Source: a bacterium
GTDB taxonomy: Bacteria; Bdellovibrionota_C; UBA2361; RFPC01
NCBI GenBank assembly: GCA_030431715.1
Contig: JAUIIO010000017.1
Span: forward strand, 29,481 to 93,480
Reading direction: 5' to 3'
DNA: 64,000 nucleotides
Numbering within the stretch: the stretch's first letter is position 1; every line of letters starts with the position of its first letter. The notes below the pieces were generated by a model. The model had not been told where the DNA came from and ran no database searches. It saw nothing but the letters and a program-made list of their open reading frames with translations. Below, piece by piece: positions 1-9,678 of the stretch. Position numbers and translations under genes: made by a program.

Positions 1-160
1 GAGAAGTCCTTTTAAGGAAGTGACCTAAATCAGCTAGAAGCTAGCACATGTAGAGCAAATTACCTATGAAATCCTGAGCTAGTGCTGCTGAAAAGTTTTG
101 CTTTTGTCCCGGCCTGCCATATCATCGGTCTACGCGAAAGTATGACCCTTGGAGTAGCTC

Positions 161-2113
161 ATGCAGAGAATTTTTACGTATAAACGCAGAAAGGTATTTT
201 ACTGGCTCCTCCTGCCTTTCGCGTTTGTACTGCTTCTCTATGCTGCCCTGCCACTTCTTGTATCGACAAACTGGCTTAGGGGAACTCTAGAAAGAAAGCT
301 CAGTGATTCAATCGGGCGTAAGGTAAGTATTGGTGCCCCCGTAAGCTTAAGGGTATTTCCACTGCCTGCTGTAACTTTACGCGACGTTTCAGTTGCAAAT
401 ATCTCCGGACTCACACGGGATAAAATGCTCTCCGTTGGCGCGCTAAGCGTTTCTGCCCCGCTCTGGAAGAATCTTAGGGGTGACTACCATATTTACCAGG
501 TTCAAATCTCTGACGTCTCAATACAAATAGCTACGAATCAAGAGGGTGCTTCTAATACAACTTTCAGCAAAGGATCAAAAAAGAAAGAGCAAGACATGTC
601 CTCGGGCCCTATCCGACTTCCAACTATTGATGACATCACACTTAGAAATACCAAGCTGACGCTTGGAGATGGTGACGATTCAAGAGACTTCTTTTTTAAA
701 AAGCTTAAAGCCGGTCATCTCTTTGGTGATAAAGAACATACTCTCGTCTCTTCTGTTAGCATCTCAGATTCTCCCTTTTCGGTTACAGGTACATCAAGTC
801 CAGTTCAGGTCTTCATAAACGATGGAGGATTGGATTTTAATGTGCGCATTGAGAAAGACGCCTTGGATATTCATGCTAGCGGAAAGCTTCAGCATGATGG
901 AACGCTTTCCACACACCTTGAAGCTACTGGTGAGAGTTTCTCCGATCTCAATAGAGTGCTTAAGACGAGTATTCCTGATTGGAAAGATTATACGTTTAAA
1001 AGCGATATTGCTTATCAGGGTGGGGAATCGCCAAGTCTTCAATTTAAGAACACAAGCATAGCAATTGAAGACAGTAACCTTACCGGCGATATCGAACTTG
1101 TATTATCGCCTCTTCATATTAAAGCTAGCTTGGAAAGTAAGAAGCTGGACCTTCCTAGACTCCTCCGTGCGAATCAAGAATCAGAGAATGATACCGAGAG
1201 CGAGGAGACAGAGCCTCGTATGCCTCACGATCTCTTTAAGGCCTTTGATGCCGATATCGATCTCAGTGTTCAAGAGTTTACAACATTCCTTGGTATTGAA
1301 TTAGATCGCGCAGAGATCTCAGCGCATGCTAAAGATGGCGTGTTACGTCTTCCGAAGTTTAACGCTGACGCATTGGGAGGGAGTTTTACCTCACAGATGA
1401 CTCTCGGGGAGGGGGATTTTGAAGTTGCACTTGATGGGAAAGGTTTTAAGGTTAACCCGATCATGGAACTTTCAGGAGGTGAGTCACTTATTGATGGTGA
1501 CTTTAATATTGTCTTCGATTTCAAAAGTAGCGGGTCGTATCTCTCAGAGATAGTAAAAGGTCTTAATGGAACTCTTGAAGTGAACTCTGAGAATGGCAAG
1601 ATTACGAGTTCTACTATCCGCTCCACTTCTGGAAGTCTGCTTCAAATCGTAGATCCGATCTTTCGAAAGAAGAAAGCAGAGGAGGTTGAATGCATGCTCT
1701 TTCGCTTCAATGTAAAGGACGGTGTTGCAAGATCAAGGGAACACGTGCTTAAGCTAGGTGAGGTTTTTTTCTTCGCTGAAGGAAAGCTTGATTTTCCTGA
1801 AAAGAAAGTGAAGTACAATTTTCACGTTAATTCGCAAAATCCATCACTTACAAGCCTTATTCCTCCCTTTCGTATGGTGGGGGCGATGAGTTCCCCGACC
1901 TTTACCCCCAGTGTAAGTGGCACCGTTGCTTCAGCTGCTGATACAACAGAAGGAATTGCCCGAGCGGCTTTTGGCGCTCTTGGTAGAACAGCGAATTTTA
2001 TTCTCGGCGCGGAAACTGAGGAGCTGAAAGGTCGTAAGCAGTGTCAGAAAGCATATGAAGTAGAACAAGATCTTATCTCTTCTCGGATTGGGAATATTGT
2101 TGATGATGAGTAA
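161..2113 (+). CDS. AsmA-family inner-membrane/periplasmic protein
   Basis: The 650-residue product starts with a basic stretch and one hydrophobic anchor (about residues 12-34). A long periplasmic beta-rich region follows, typical of AsmA-like proteins. The segment after the anchor (LVSTNWLRGTLERKLSDSIG and onward to about residue 130) matches the AsmA N-terminal pattern, and residues about 400-600 resemble the AsmA C-terminal domain. AsmA-like proteins are bridge-like envelope proteins linked to lipid transport and outer-membrane assembly; that role here is inferred from the family. The ATG at 161 follows a TTGGAG ribosome-binding site. The gene stands alone, about 100 bp ahead of an outer-membrane protein gene on the same strand. 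Confidence 0.8.
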   Translation: MQRIFTYKRRKVFYWLLLPFAFVLLLYAALPLLVSTNWLRGTLERKLSDSIGRKVSIGAPVSLRVFPLPAVTLRDVSVANISGLTRDKMLSVGALSVSAPLWKNLRGDYHIYQVQISDVSIQIATNQEGASNTTFSKGSKKKEQDMSSGPIRLPTIDDITLRNTKLTLGDGDDSRDFFFKKLKAGHLFGDKEHTLVSSVSISDSPFSVTGTSSPVQVFINDGGLDFNVRIEKDALDIHASGKLQHDGTLSTHLEATGESFSDLNRVLKTSIPDWKDYTFKSDIAYQGGESPSLQFKNTSIAIEDSNLTGDIELVLSPLHIKASLESKKLDLPRLLRANQESENDTESEETEPRMPHDLFKAFDADIDLSVQEFTTFLGIELDRAEISAHAKDGVLRLPKFNADALGGSFTSQMTLGEGDFEVALDGKGFKVNPIMELSGGESLIDGDFNIVFDFKSSGSYLSEIVKGLNGTLEVNSENGKITSSTIRSTSGSLLQIVDPIFRKKKAEEVECMLFRFNVKDGVARSREHVLKLGEVFFFAEGKLDFPEKKVKYNFHVNSQNPSLTSLIPPFRMVGAMSSPTFTPSVSGTVASAADTTEGIARAAFGALGRTANFILGAETEELKGRKQCQKAYEVEQDLISSRIGNIVDDE

Positions 2114-2213
2114 CTGAGGGCACGAATGTTCTCGTTATCCCAATGAGTATCTGATATGAATGTTCTGATATTTTTGTCGTATGTGTATTCCTTTTTCTCA
2201 GTAGCTAGGACAT

Positions 2214-3002
2214 ATGAAAACAAGGCTCATTCATCTCATTTCTATCCCCTTACTGATCATACTCTTTAGTCAGATTTCATTTGCTGATGACTCAGCACAG
2301 GCGAACAACCCTATAGCAAATATGAAAGCTGTCAGTTTACATGACTACTATATTGGTGAGTTCACAGGGACAGAAAAAGACGGGAATCAGTTTTGGTTAC
2401 GATATGCACAACCTGTGAGCGTTGCAGAAACAAGCTGGCTTATCCGTGCGAGTTTGCCAGTCAATTCGTATCCTTTTGGTGCTGGCGGAACAACGGAGAC
2501 CGGGATTGGAGATGTAAATATTCTTGCGGCGAACCTCTTTGATACAGGTAGTCCCGGTGTAAGCTTTGGACTTGGCCCGCAGGTGAATATACCAACTGCT
2601 ACGGATGATGTTGTCGGTAGCGAAAAATGGTCAACAGGGTTAGCTAACGTTTACTTTAACGCAAACTCAAAAACATTTCAGTTTGGTTATTTGCTTACAT
2701 GGGCAGCAAGCTTCGCTGGAACCGATAGCCGAGAGGATGTGAATCTCGCCTCTTTTCAGCCCTTTCTCTTTTATCAATTAGGTGGTGGAACGTATCTAAG
2801 AAGTACGGGAGTTGTTCCTTATAATATCGAGACTGATGATTACTCTTTGCCTTTGGGATTAGGTGTTGGTCAGGTGTTTGCGAGAGGAAAGACTGTATAC
2901 AATCTGTTTATTGAGCCTCAATACTCAGTTGCTGATGAGGGTGCAACGTGGCCGCAGTGGCAGGTGTTTGCAGGCTTTAATATGCAATTTAAAGGCGATT
3001 AA
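2214..3002 (+). CDS. Exported outer-membrane beta-barrel-like protein, unknown role
   Basis: The 262-residue product has a clear signal peptide (about residues 1-24, ending SFA before DDSAQ). It then shows alternating polar/hydrophobic strands with many Gly, Tyr and Phe, and ends in a strand closing near FNMQF. This looks like a small outer-membrane barrel of the transporter/phenol-meta-pathway-like type (COG4313-like). No cysteines or catalytic motif were seen. It lies 100 bp after the AsmA-family gene on the same strand, so shared transcription is possible. The specific function is unknown. Confidence 0.65.
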   Translation: MKTRLIHLISIPLLIILFSQISFADDSAQANNPIANMKAVSLHDYYIGEFTGTEKDGNQFWLRYAQPVSVAETSWLIRASLPVNSYPFGAGGTTETGIGDVNILAANLFDTGSPGVSFGLGPQVNIPTATDDVVGSEKWSTGLANVYFNANSKTFQFGYLLTWAASFAGTDSREDVNLASFQPFLFYQLGGGTYLRSTGVVPYNIETDDYSLPLGLGVGQVFARGKTVYNLFIEPQYSVADEGATWPQWQVFAGFNMQFKGD

Positions 3003-3155
3003 AGTAATACGCTGGATTACGTAGAATGGCGTGTAATAATCCGACTCTTTTACCACTCTATTTGGGTTACTTTAAGAGTATGATGAACATCATAGTATGA
3101 TCTTAGGGAGATAGCAGATGAGCTCTCTTTTGCCTTTTGGCACTTTCTTTTTTTG

Positions 3156-3183
3156 TTGATTCTGATCAATTGCCGCCTATAAT
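3156..3183 (+). promoter_or_regulatory. Sigma-70-type promoter for the SYLF gene
   Basis: TTGATT (3156-3161), a 16-bp spacer and a perfect TATAAT (3178-3183) lie 59 bp before the ATG of the SYLF-domain gene. A strong ribosome-binding site (AAAGGAG) precedes that ATG. The 239 bp between the upstream gene and this one holds no other recognisable gene. Confidence 0.6.
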
Positions 3184-3241
3184 CGGCCCAAATTCACTCT
3201 CCTCAGAGTGGGTTCATTAATCATCCGAAAGGAGAAGAACT

Positions 3242-3790
3242 ATGAAAAAATTAACTTATGTTTTAGCCATTCTTTCTCTAATGGCGCTTTGCATTCCAGC
3301 TACAAGCTTTGCAAAACCACGTCCAGATCTCGATAAAGAGATTGCAGATGCCACTATGAAGTTTAAAAGTGAAATGAAAGATGGTGAAGATATCCTAAGC
3401 TCTGCTAAGGGCTATCTTATCTTTCCTGAAGTTACCAAAGCCGGTATCGGAATTGGTGGTGAATACGGTAAAGGCGCACTCGTTGTCGATGGTGAGATAG
3501 TTGAATACTACAGCACCAAAGCTGCTTCGGTTGGAGCTCAACTTGGAGTTGAAACCAAGTCGCTTATCCTTACATTTAACACTGACACAGCTCTTAAGGA
3601 CTTTAAAGAAAGTAAAGGCTGGGAGATCGGTGTTGATGGTTCTGTTACCGTTGCCAACGTAGGTAAGGAAGGAAGCATTAACACGACTACAACTATGAAT
3701 AAACCAGTTGTAGCCTATGTCTATGGTAAAGAGGGGTTGATGGCGGACGTCTCACTACAGGGGTCTAAAATCACAAAGCTTGATAGCTAA
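3242..3790 (+). CDS. SYLF-domain (YSC84/DUF500) exported lipid-binding protein
   Basis: The 182-residue product has a signal peptide (about residues 1-24, cleavage after SFA). A SYLF domain fills the rest: a helical lead, then AKGYLIFPEVTKAGIGIGGE and GKGALVVDGE, then a beta-rich region ending with YVYGKEGLMADVSLQGSKI. SYLF domains bind phosphoinositides in eukaryotes, and bacterial members are small periplasmic proteins. The gene has a good promoter, a strong ribosome-binding site and its own terminator, so it is probably a well-expressed single-gene unit. Confidence 0.88.
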   Translation: MKKLTYVLAILSLMALCIPATSFAKPRPDLDKEIADATMKFKSEMKDGEDILSSAKGYLIFPEVTKAGIGIGGEYGKGALVVDGEIVEYYSTKAASVGAQLGVETKSLILTFNTDTALKDFKESKGWEIGVDGSVTVANVGKEGSINTTTTMNKPVVAYVYGKEGLMADVSLQGSKITKLDS

Positions 3791-3810
3791 TCCATTCTAC
3801 TATTTCCATA

Positions 3811-3847
3811 AAAGGCTGGTCGGGCAGATTGTCCACCAGCCTTTTGG
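3811..3847 (+). terminator. Rho-independent terminator after the SYLF gene
   Basis: AAGGCTGGT (3812-3820) and ACCAGCCTT (3835-3843) form a perfect 9-bp stem, followed by a short T run. It sits 21 bp after the stop codon. Confidence 0.75.
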
Positions 3848-3927
3848 CTATTATTCCAGCAGTTCCTTTTTTCATTTCTGAGAGTTTAGTGCTATAACCT
3901 GCCAAAATCATACGGTAGGATAGGAGC

Positions 3928-5268
3928 ATGTCGGATAACTCTGAGGAATCAAAACCACCTGTTAAAAAGAGCTCAAAATCTCGAATATTTTCTTTTCATG
4001 TGCTTGAGTTCGGTCTCGTTCTCACTGCATTTAGCGTAATAATTTGGATTGGGCTTGAAGTTCGCGGGGCGGCCGATGGCCCTGTTGCTCCAGTATCTCT
4101 TGCTGTTTTTATTGCTGAGCTTCTTCTTGTTAACGGATTACTTGCCGGTATTATTTTTACGGTAAGAAGAGTATTTGTTTGGCTAGAATCGATCGCTCGT
4201 GAAGCTGTTCGCAAGCATCTATCGCTTGCTGGAGAGGCGCTTGAGGGATTTGTTAGTGCGCATTCGCATGCGCTTGAGAATCTCACGGGTCTCATAATCG
4301 GGATCGTGAAGATACTCGTTTATTGCCTCGTTATCGTCGTCTACGTACCTATAGCGTGTAGTTTCTTCCCTCGTGCAGAGCCAGTGAGCGAAGCTGTGTT
4401 TGCATACATAACGGGACCTCTTGAAGATGTTGGTTTTGCTCTCCTTGCTTCTTTTCCTGATCTGCTGGCTATTGCAATTTACTTCTTTATTACGTCGTAC
4501 TGTTTAAAGTTTATGCGCTTCTTTAGCGAAGCCGTAAGTGAAAACCAGATAAAGCTTACATGGCTTCCTGCTGAGTCTGCGATGTCTGTTTACCATATCC
4601 TACGTTTAGTCGTTATTGTCTTCTTTATCGTGGCTGTATTTAGGCGCCTTCCCGGATCGGACAATGCTGAGTTTCAGGTAATAGCAGGATTCTTAGCTTT
4701 ACTTGTTTCCCTGAGCTCTTCGTCTGCAGTAGGGAATTTTGTTGCCGGGCTTGTTTTAACTTTTATGCAGCCATTTAAAAAAGGTGACCGAGTTAAGATT
4801 GGGAATATCACTGGTGATGTCCTTGACTATTCACTCGTAGTGACTCGTGTCGTAACGAGATACAACGAACGTGTCACAATTCCAAATCTGACTGTGCTAA
4901 GCGGCGAAGTAACGAATTATTCAAGCTATGCATCTTCAAGAGGTGTTGGTTTAAGTGTCGAAGTTACTATTGGCTATGATGTAAAGTGGCAGCTTGTGCA
5001 CGACCTCCTTCTTAAGGCAGCTGAGAACACAGCTGGCGTCGAACAGCGCCCGGCGCCTGTCATTCTTCAAACAGAGCTTGGTGACTCGGCAGTCGGCTAC
5101 CAGCTTACTTGCTACACGAAAAGGCCCCGGAAGCTTCTTCAAGTTCGCTCAGAGCTTATTGCATCCGTTATGGACGCCTTTAATAAGGCAGGAGTAGAAA
5201 TTCTTTCTCCTCTTTATCACGCGATGCGCGATGGGAATAAGACGACAATCCCCGAAGAGGCGGCCTGA
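3928..5268 (+). CDS. MscS-family mechanosensitive channel
   Basis: The 446-residue product has a short polar N-terminus, several membrane segments (about 28-46, 55-78, 115-140, 165-190 and 225-245), and then the MscS pore-lining helix with Ala/Gly/Ser packing (LLVSLSSSSAVGNFVAGLVL). The beta domain follows (QPFKKGDRVKIGNITGDV, then RVTIPNLTVLSGEVTNYS) and a C-terminal alpha/beta region. This is the order expected for MscS. It is longer than E. coli MscS (286 residues) because of extra N-terminal helices. Its likely role is release of solutes at the inner membrane on hypo-osmotic shock. The ATG at 3928 follows TAGGAT. Confidence 0.88.
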   Translation: MSDNSEESKPPVKKSSKSRIFSFHVLEFGLVLTAFSVIIWIGLEVRGAADGPVAPVSLAVFIAELLLVNGLLAGIIFTVRRVFVWLESIAREAVRKHLSLAGEALEGFVSAHSHALENLTGLIIGIVKILVYCLVIVVYVPIACSFFPRAEPVSEAVFAYITGPLEDVGFALLASFPDLLAIAIYFFITSYCLKFMRFFSEAVSENQIKLTWLPAESAMSVYHILRLVVIVFFIVAVFRRLPGSDNAEFQVIAGFLALLVSLSSSSAVGNFVAGLVLTFMQPFKKGDRVKIGNITGDVLDYSLVVTRVVTRYNERVTIPNLTVLSGEVTNYSSYASSRGVGLSVEVTIGYDVKWQLVHDLLLKAAENTAGVEQRPAPVILQTELGDSAVGYQLTCYTKRPRKLLQVRSELIASVMDAFNKAGVEILSPLYHAMRDGNKTTIPEEAA

Positions 5269-5389
5269 TGCTTTTTAGCACGATATGCTGGCCCTTCTGG
5301 TCGTAGTTCATTAGTATTGCGTTACACCAGTTTATCTCCCTCACCTGTGTGAGTTAGCTGGGAGTGAATACAACTATGAATGAGGACTT

Positions 5390-5806
5390 ATGAGAATTGT
5401 TATTATTGCCCTTTGCCTTTTTATTTTAATCCTGACTGGCTCTTTTACCGCCGCAGCTGCACCACTTGTGATGGCCGGTCGTGGAGACAATAAGGCACTC
5501 CCCCCCCTTGAAAAGGAAGATTTAAAACTTATGCGAAAGACCGTTCGCAAATCACTTAACGGGAAGAAAGCTGGCGAATCAGCAACTTGGAAGGGAGAGA
5601 AGTCAGGAAATTCGGGAAAGGTTACCTTTCTTGGTGACAAAACTACTCCGCTTGGAGAGTGCCGTCACATAGAGCATACGATTAAGATAAAAGACGAGAC
5701 ACATGAGAGAAAGATGAAAGGCTTTTCATGCGAAGTGAAAGACGGAAAATGGAAATTCGTCAGCGAGAAAGAAATGTCTCGCATGAATAAAAAGAAAAAG
5801 AGCTAG
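5390..5806 (+). CDS. Small exported protein resembling RT0821/Lpp0805-type surface antigens
   Basis: The 138-residue product has a signal peptide (about 1-23). The basic domain after it shows TWKGEKSGNSGKVTFLGD, GECRHIEHTI and FSCEVKDGKWKFV, the spacing seen in small surface-antigen-like proteins (WxN..G..G...CR.y...C..DG.W). The two cysteines could form a disulfide. The C-terminus is Lys/Arg-rich. Its 3' end overlaps the convergent gene by 4 bp. Family assignment is tentative. Confidence 0.55.
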   Translation: MRIVIIALCLFILILTGSFTAAAAPLVMAGRGDNKALPPLEKEDLKLMRKTVRKSLNGKKAGESATWKGEKSGNSGKVTFLGDKTTPLGECRHIEHTIKIKDETHERKMKGFSCEVKDGKWKFVSEKEMSRMNKKKKS

Positions 5807-7149
5807 TTAAACTTTACCTTTTCTATTATCTCACTGGCCCCAAGGCCAGTGAGCTCTTTTCTACACTGAGAAGAGACTGTCCCAGCAAGCAGCACCTTCG
5901 CACTCTCACATTCGCCTGCCTTAAGCACTGATTTTCTAAAGTACGTAAATATGCGAGCCACTTCAGGGGTCCATACGAGATGATCAACTGGTAAAGGTAC
6001 AATGAGCTCTCCTGCATTTGAAACTGCTGCAGGTAAAAGAAGATCAGGAACGATATGCTTAAACGTGAGTACTTTATGCTGCTCGGCTAGCTTCGATATG
6101 GCTTGCAGGTAAAAGTTTGCCACTGTTCGTGTTTTGACCTTCGCAGCTTGATTTATAAGGGTATCAATATTGGTAACCTTTTCCATACTCTTTAGAGCTA
6201 CTGCTAGTTCATTTCGCATTGGAGGAGAGTAAGAGGCATTTTTTAAAAGCTCTTCAAGGTGAAGCTTCTCCTCTTTTGATTCATCATCGTGGCCAAGAGT
6301 GCGGAGCATCTTCTGGTTAAGTTCTTCAAGCTCCTCAGGATCTTCGTATGTAGCGGTTTTTTCTGCATAACCAAGATACTTATTGGCGTCACCTACCCCC
6401 GGAATCGAGTAAAGCCCGGGAGCAAATTTAGATCCGACTTTTACGGTGGCTTCAACGCTTGCAACTCTTTTCATCTCATCATGGAGAATGGTATTCAGAG
6501 AGTAAGGGTCCACTTTCAAGCTCTTAGCAAGCGATCGATAAGCATCATTATATCCGATGTAATTTAGCGTGTGTTTTTCAACGAATGTGACTGCTTTGTC
6601 AAACTGTAGATCTCGCTTTTCAGTATCAGAACTCACAATCGACTTGCCTGTCTCATACGTAAAGTCAGCGGCAGCGCTTACTCCATCTGCCGCAACCTGA
6701 AAAATACCAACTATTCCACCGGGGATAGATTTCGCTGTTTTCTTAAGCTTATCCGTATCTGAAACATGATCGTAGAGCTTCTGTGCGCCCTTTACTGGCC
6801 CTGTCACAATACCTTTTGCAGTATTCCCGACTCCTTTTGCAGCGACGGTCAGACTCCCATAGTTCTCATCAAGGTAGCGGATTGGTTCTACTTCGGTGAT
6901 ACGTTTCACGAGATAGTAAGTGCCACGGACTTTGAGAGTGCCGTAGTCAGTTTTAAGAATATAGGTGTTCATGTAGCCATCGTTGAGCACCTGTTCCCCT
7001 ACTTCAAAACCGTTTCCTTTTAAGAGTTTAGTAGGAAGCACCTGCGATGCTTTAAGCGTAGGAGGCTTTTCAAAAGATTGAGCATTTACTGGTGAAGTAC
7101 AAATAAGAGAAGTGCACATCACAGTGCTCAGAAGTGTTTTTACGTACAT
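5803..7149 (-). CDS. Exported 448-residue protein of unknown function
   Basis: I do not recognise a family. The product has a signal peptide (about 1-23, ending VNA before QSFEK) and a mixed alpha/beta body. Residues about 100-180 are Gly/Ala/Val-rich and amphipathic (AAKGVGNTAKGIVTGPVKGA, then PGGIVGIFQVAADGVSAAAD), which could touch membranes. Two cysteines lie near the C-terminus. It starts 15 bp after the stop of the patatin/barrel gene on the same strand, so it is probably co-transcribed with it. A role related to that lipase is possible but only inferred from position. Confidence 0.6.
   Translation of the reverse strand: MYVKTLLSTVMCTSLICTSPVNAQSFEKPPTLKASQVLPTKLLKGNGFEVGEQVLNDGYMNTYILKTDYGTLKVRGTYYLVKRITEVEPIRYLDENYGSLTVAAKGVGNTAKGIVTGPVKGAQKLYDHVSDTDKLKKTAKSIPGGIVGIFQVAADGVSAAADFTYETGKSIVSSDTEKRDLQFDKAVTFVEKHTLNYIGYNDAYRSLAKSLKVDPYSLNTILHDEMKRVASVEATVKVGSKFAPGLYSIPGVGDANKYLGYAEKTATYEDPEELEELNQKMLRTLGHDDESKEEKLHLEELLKNASYSPPMRNELAVALKSMEKVTNIDTLINQAAKVKTRTVANFYLQAISKLAEQHKVLTFKHIVPDLLLPAAVSNAGELIVPLPVDHLVWTPEVARIFTYFRKSVLKAGECESAKVLLAGTVSSQCRKELTGLGASEIIEKVKFN
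5831..5861 (+). terminator. Terminator hairpin inside the 3' end of the convergent gene
   Basis: TCACTGGCC (5831-5839) and GGCCAGTGA (5844-5852) form a perfect 9-bp stem with a 4-nt loop, followed by GCTCTTTT. It lies 25 bp after the stop of the 5390-5806 gene and inside the last codons of the convergent gene. It would work as an intrinsic terminator for the + strand while also being coding sequence. Confidence 0.6.
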
Positions 7150-7164
7150 AGTTCTACCTAAGGT

Positions 7165-9405
7165 TTAGCGTTCTGGAATGTTAATTCTTCCAATCGCGAG
7201 ATAGACAGCTACTTCACCCTCTTCAGCAAAGCCGACACCAAAGTAAGTTGGGAATAGTGGTGTATCAGCACCGATAAACGCCAATCCTGAGACAATGTCC
7301 CTGTTGTCAGGAATAGTATCAACATCACTCTGCAGGGTTGTGTAGTTTACTGATCCACCAAGAAAGTACTTCAGACCAAAGAGTGGGCTCTTTGATTCAG
7401 AGAATCTACGGTAGTAAAGAAGTCTGGCAGCTGCATAGTCTGACGCAAGAAGAGTGTTCTGCTGATAACCCGGTACATCAAAGAAGCCGCCGAGTGAGAA
7501 AGAGCGCTCCACAGGTCGGTCTTCTAGCGTATAGCCAAAGTCACTGGTGAGATTGAAAGTACTCCTGCCACTGGTAAATGGAAGAGCTATACTACCACGA
7601 ATGGTATTAAAATCATCGCTTGCCCCTAAGTCCTCTACGGAGGAGTATCCTCCGAGTTTGATGTTATACCCTTGTGTTGGAAAATCTCTCGTATCGAGGG
7701 CATCAAGGAGTAATATAGCTCCGACATCAGCGGTGTCATAGCTAAACTCACTGAGCTCTGGACTCCCGATTTCTCTATCCAGTTCGCCAAATCCCCTGCG
7801 TGCTTCAACACGAAACTCTCCAACAGTTCCTATCTCACGACCAAGCCCTAAGCCAACATTGCCCAATACTCGCTGGTAGGAAGCGATATCTTCCCCGTCT
7901 CGAGTTACCCGGAGTTGATTTCGGCTAAGTGAGGCTGAGGGGGTAAAGAAATATGGGGTTTCGTTTGAAAATGGTTGGTACCATTCAGCTGTAATAGATG
8001 GATTTCGTCCGATCTCAGCCTGAAGATCGACATAGGTTCCGTTAATCTTAAAGTCGGTATAACGATAATCGACACCAAGCCTGTAAAATGCATCCCCTTC
8101 AAAATCATCCTCAAATGCAGCGCCGAGTCTCAGATATTGTTTGAGGAACTCCTTCTCCTTAATGTGAATCGTAACCCCTCGCCCCTTCTCCGTAGTCGTG
8201 GTTGAATACGTGACTTCCTGAAACTGCCCTGTGTTGTAGAGATTCTTTATCCCCTCTTCAAGCTTTGTGCGATCAAATGAGGCGCCAGCTTTAAATCCTA
8301 GCTGAGTGCGAATTCTGTGTTCAGGATAGTTTGAATCGTTGTCGAGCTTTACAAAATCGATAAGCTCAGGTGCTGAAATTGTACCATTTCCTGTTCTTTC
8401 TCTCTGATAAGCTGCATATTCTTCTTCTGAGACGGAAAGTTTTTTAAGCTTTGAGAGTACGCCTAAAGCAGCATCAGTACCGGTTTCCTTTATCGCTTCA
8501 CCTTTTGGAAAGTCTGTTGAGCTAAATCCCGTAAGGTTTGGTTCGATCAGGATATCATGTGAACGCATATTTGAGCGTTGAATTTCAGAGTTCTGTGCAA
8601 GAAGTAGGGAAATGATCTGTCCTGCAACGGTAAGGGGATTTCCTAAATCTTCTTTCTTGGAGAGATCTGCATAAAGCTCTACAACGATAAGCACATCGGC
8701 TCCCATCTCTAAGGCGACATCAACTGGCAGATTGTTCACAATTCCACCATCAACCAAGTATTTTCCATCAAGCTCTATGGGAGCAAAAAAACCTGGCACA
8801 GACATACTGGCGCGAACGATAGTGGCAAGATCTCCTTTGTCAGGTATAACCGCTTTTCCTGTTTCAAGATCGGCAGTCACGGCCCTAAACGGTAGTGGAA
8901 GTTTATCAAAGTCAGCCGGGTTCCTCGTTTTTTCATAGAGACGCTGAAGAAGGGGGAGTACGTTTTGTCCTTGAACGACACCTGTTGGAACAACAATTGA
9001 ACCATTCTGTAGACCTATCTTTGTATCTCCGTAAATCTCTCGATCACGTCCGGGTTTAAAGCGGTAAGTCTGAGAGCGACGTGCCGTTGATTCGTCAAAA
9101 AGCTCATCCCAGTCTGTTTCAGCTAGAAGCTCTTCCATTTCATCAAGTGTAACTCCACTTGCATAGGCTGCACCGACAATTGATCCCATACTTGTGCCGG
9201 TAACAAGATCCACCGGAATATGGTTTTCTTCGAGAATTCTTAATACCCCGATATGAGCAAACCCGAGAGCTCCCCCACCAGCAAGAACAAGCCCAATACG
9301 TGGACGAGTTTTATTGTTTGTACGAGCGTTGTCCTCAGCATCTACTGAAAAAGTACAAGAAAATGAAAGGATGGTGCAAAGTGATAAGGTGAGAAAGAAA
9401 CGCAT
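7165..9405 (-). CDS. Patatin-like phospholipase fused to POTRA and beta-barrel (type Vd autotransporter, PlpD-like)
   Basis: The 746-residue product has a signal peptide (about 1-23). A patatin domain (about 36-240) follows, with the oxyanion loop GGGALGFAHIGV (43-54), nucleophile Ser72 in GTSMG and catalytic Asp219 in DGG. A POTRA-like module (about 345-415) comes next, then a C-terminal Omp85-type 16-strand barrel with alternating strands. This order is that of PlpD, the type V-d secretion family, in which the lipase is carried across the outer membrane by its own barrel. All catalytic residues are present. The gene heads a probable two-gene operon with the 448-residue exported protein. Confidence 0.9.
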   Translation of the reverse strand: MRFFLTLSLCTILSFSCTFSVDAEDNARTNNKTRPRIGLVLAGGGALGFAHIGVLRILEENHIPVDLVTGTSMGSIVGAAYASGVTLDEMEELLAETDWDELFDESTARRSQTYRFKPGRDREIYGDTKIGLQNGSIVVPTGVVQGQNVLPLLQRLYEKTRNPADFDKLPLPFRAVTADLETGKAVIPDKGDLATIVRASMSVPGFFAPIELDGKYLVDGGIVNNLPVDVALEMGADVLIVVELYADLSKKEDLGNPLTVAGQIISLLLAQNSEIQRSNMRSHDILIEPNLTGFSSTDFPKGEAIKETGTDAALGVLSKLKKLSVSEEEYAAYQRERTGNGTISAPELIDFVKLDNDSNYPEHRIRTQLGFKAGASFDRTKLEEGIKNLYNTGQFQEVTYSTTTTEKGRGVTIHIKEKEFLKQYLRLGAAFEDDFEGDAFYRLGVDYRYTDFKINGTYVDLQAEIGRNPSITAEWYQPFSNETPYFFTPSASLSRNQLRVTRDGEDIASYQRVLGNVGLGLGREIGTVGEFRVEARRGFGELDREIGSPELSEFSYDTADVGAILLLDALDTRDFPTQGYNIKLGGYSSVEDLGASDDFNTIRGSIALPFTSGRSTFNLTSDFGYTLEDRPVERSFSLGGFFDVPGYQQNTLLASDYAAARLLYYRRFSESKSPLFGLKYFLGGSVNYTTLQSDVDTIPDNRDIVSGLAFIGADTPLFPTYFGVGFAEEGEVAVYLAIGRINIPER

Positions 9406-9678
9406 AAGATCTGCTATCCTGATAGGCTACATTCTAATCGGCTCTATCCTAGACGTACCCTGAAAAAAAGCAAGATTTTACTGGCTCTGTCCATTCTCAT
9501 TAGACAGTGTTTGGTTCATCTTTTCTTGTGAGGTAAGAGCAGCGCGGTATGCTGAGGATATTGAGGTATCTAGCAGCCTAACCAGTAAATCTTTCATGTT
9601 TTTTCTTAGGACATGTGGCACAATTAGCTTATCCGCAGTGGATGAAGAGGTCTTATTATTTTTTTATGTGAGGTTCTC

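Noticed and set aside
1..160. tRNA or other RNA gene at the left edge
   Set aside because: No cloverleaf or conserved T-loop could be made; it is probably upstream region of the AsmA-family gene. No tRNA or rRNA was recognised anywhere in the window.
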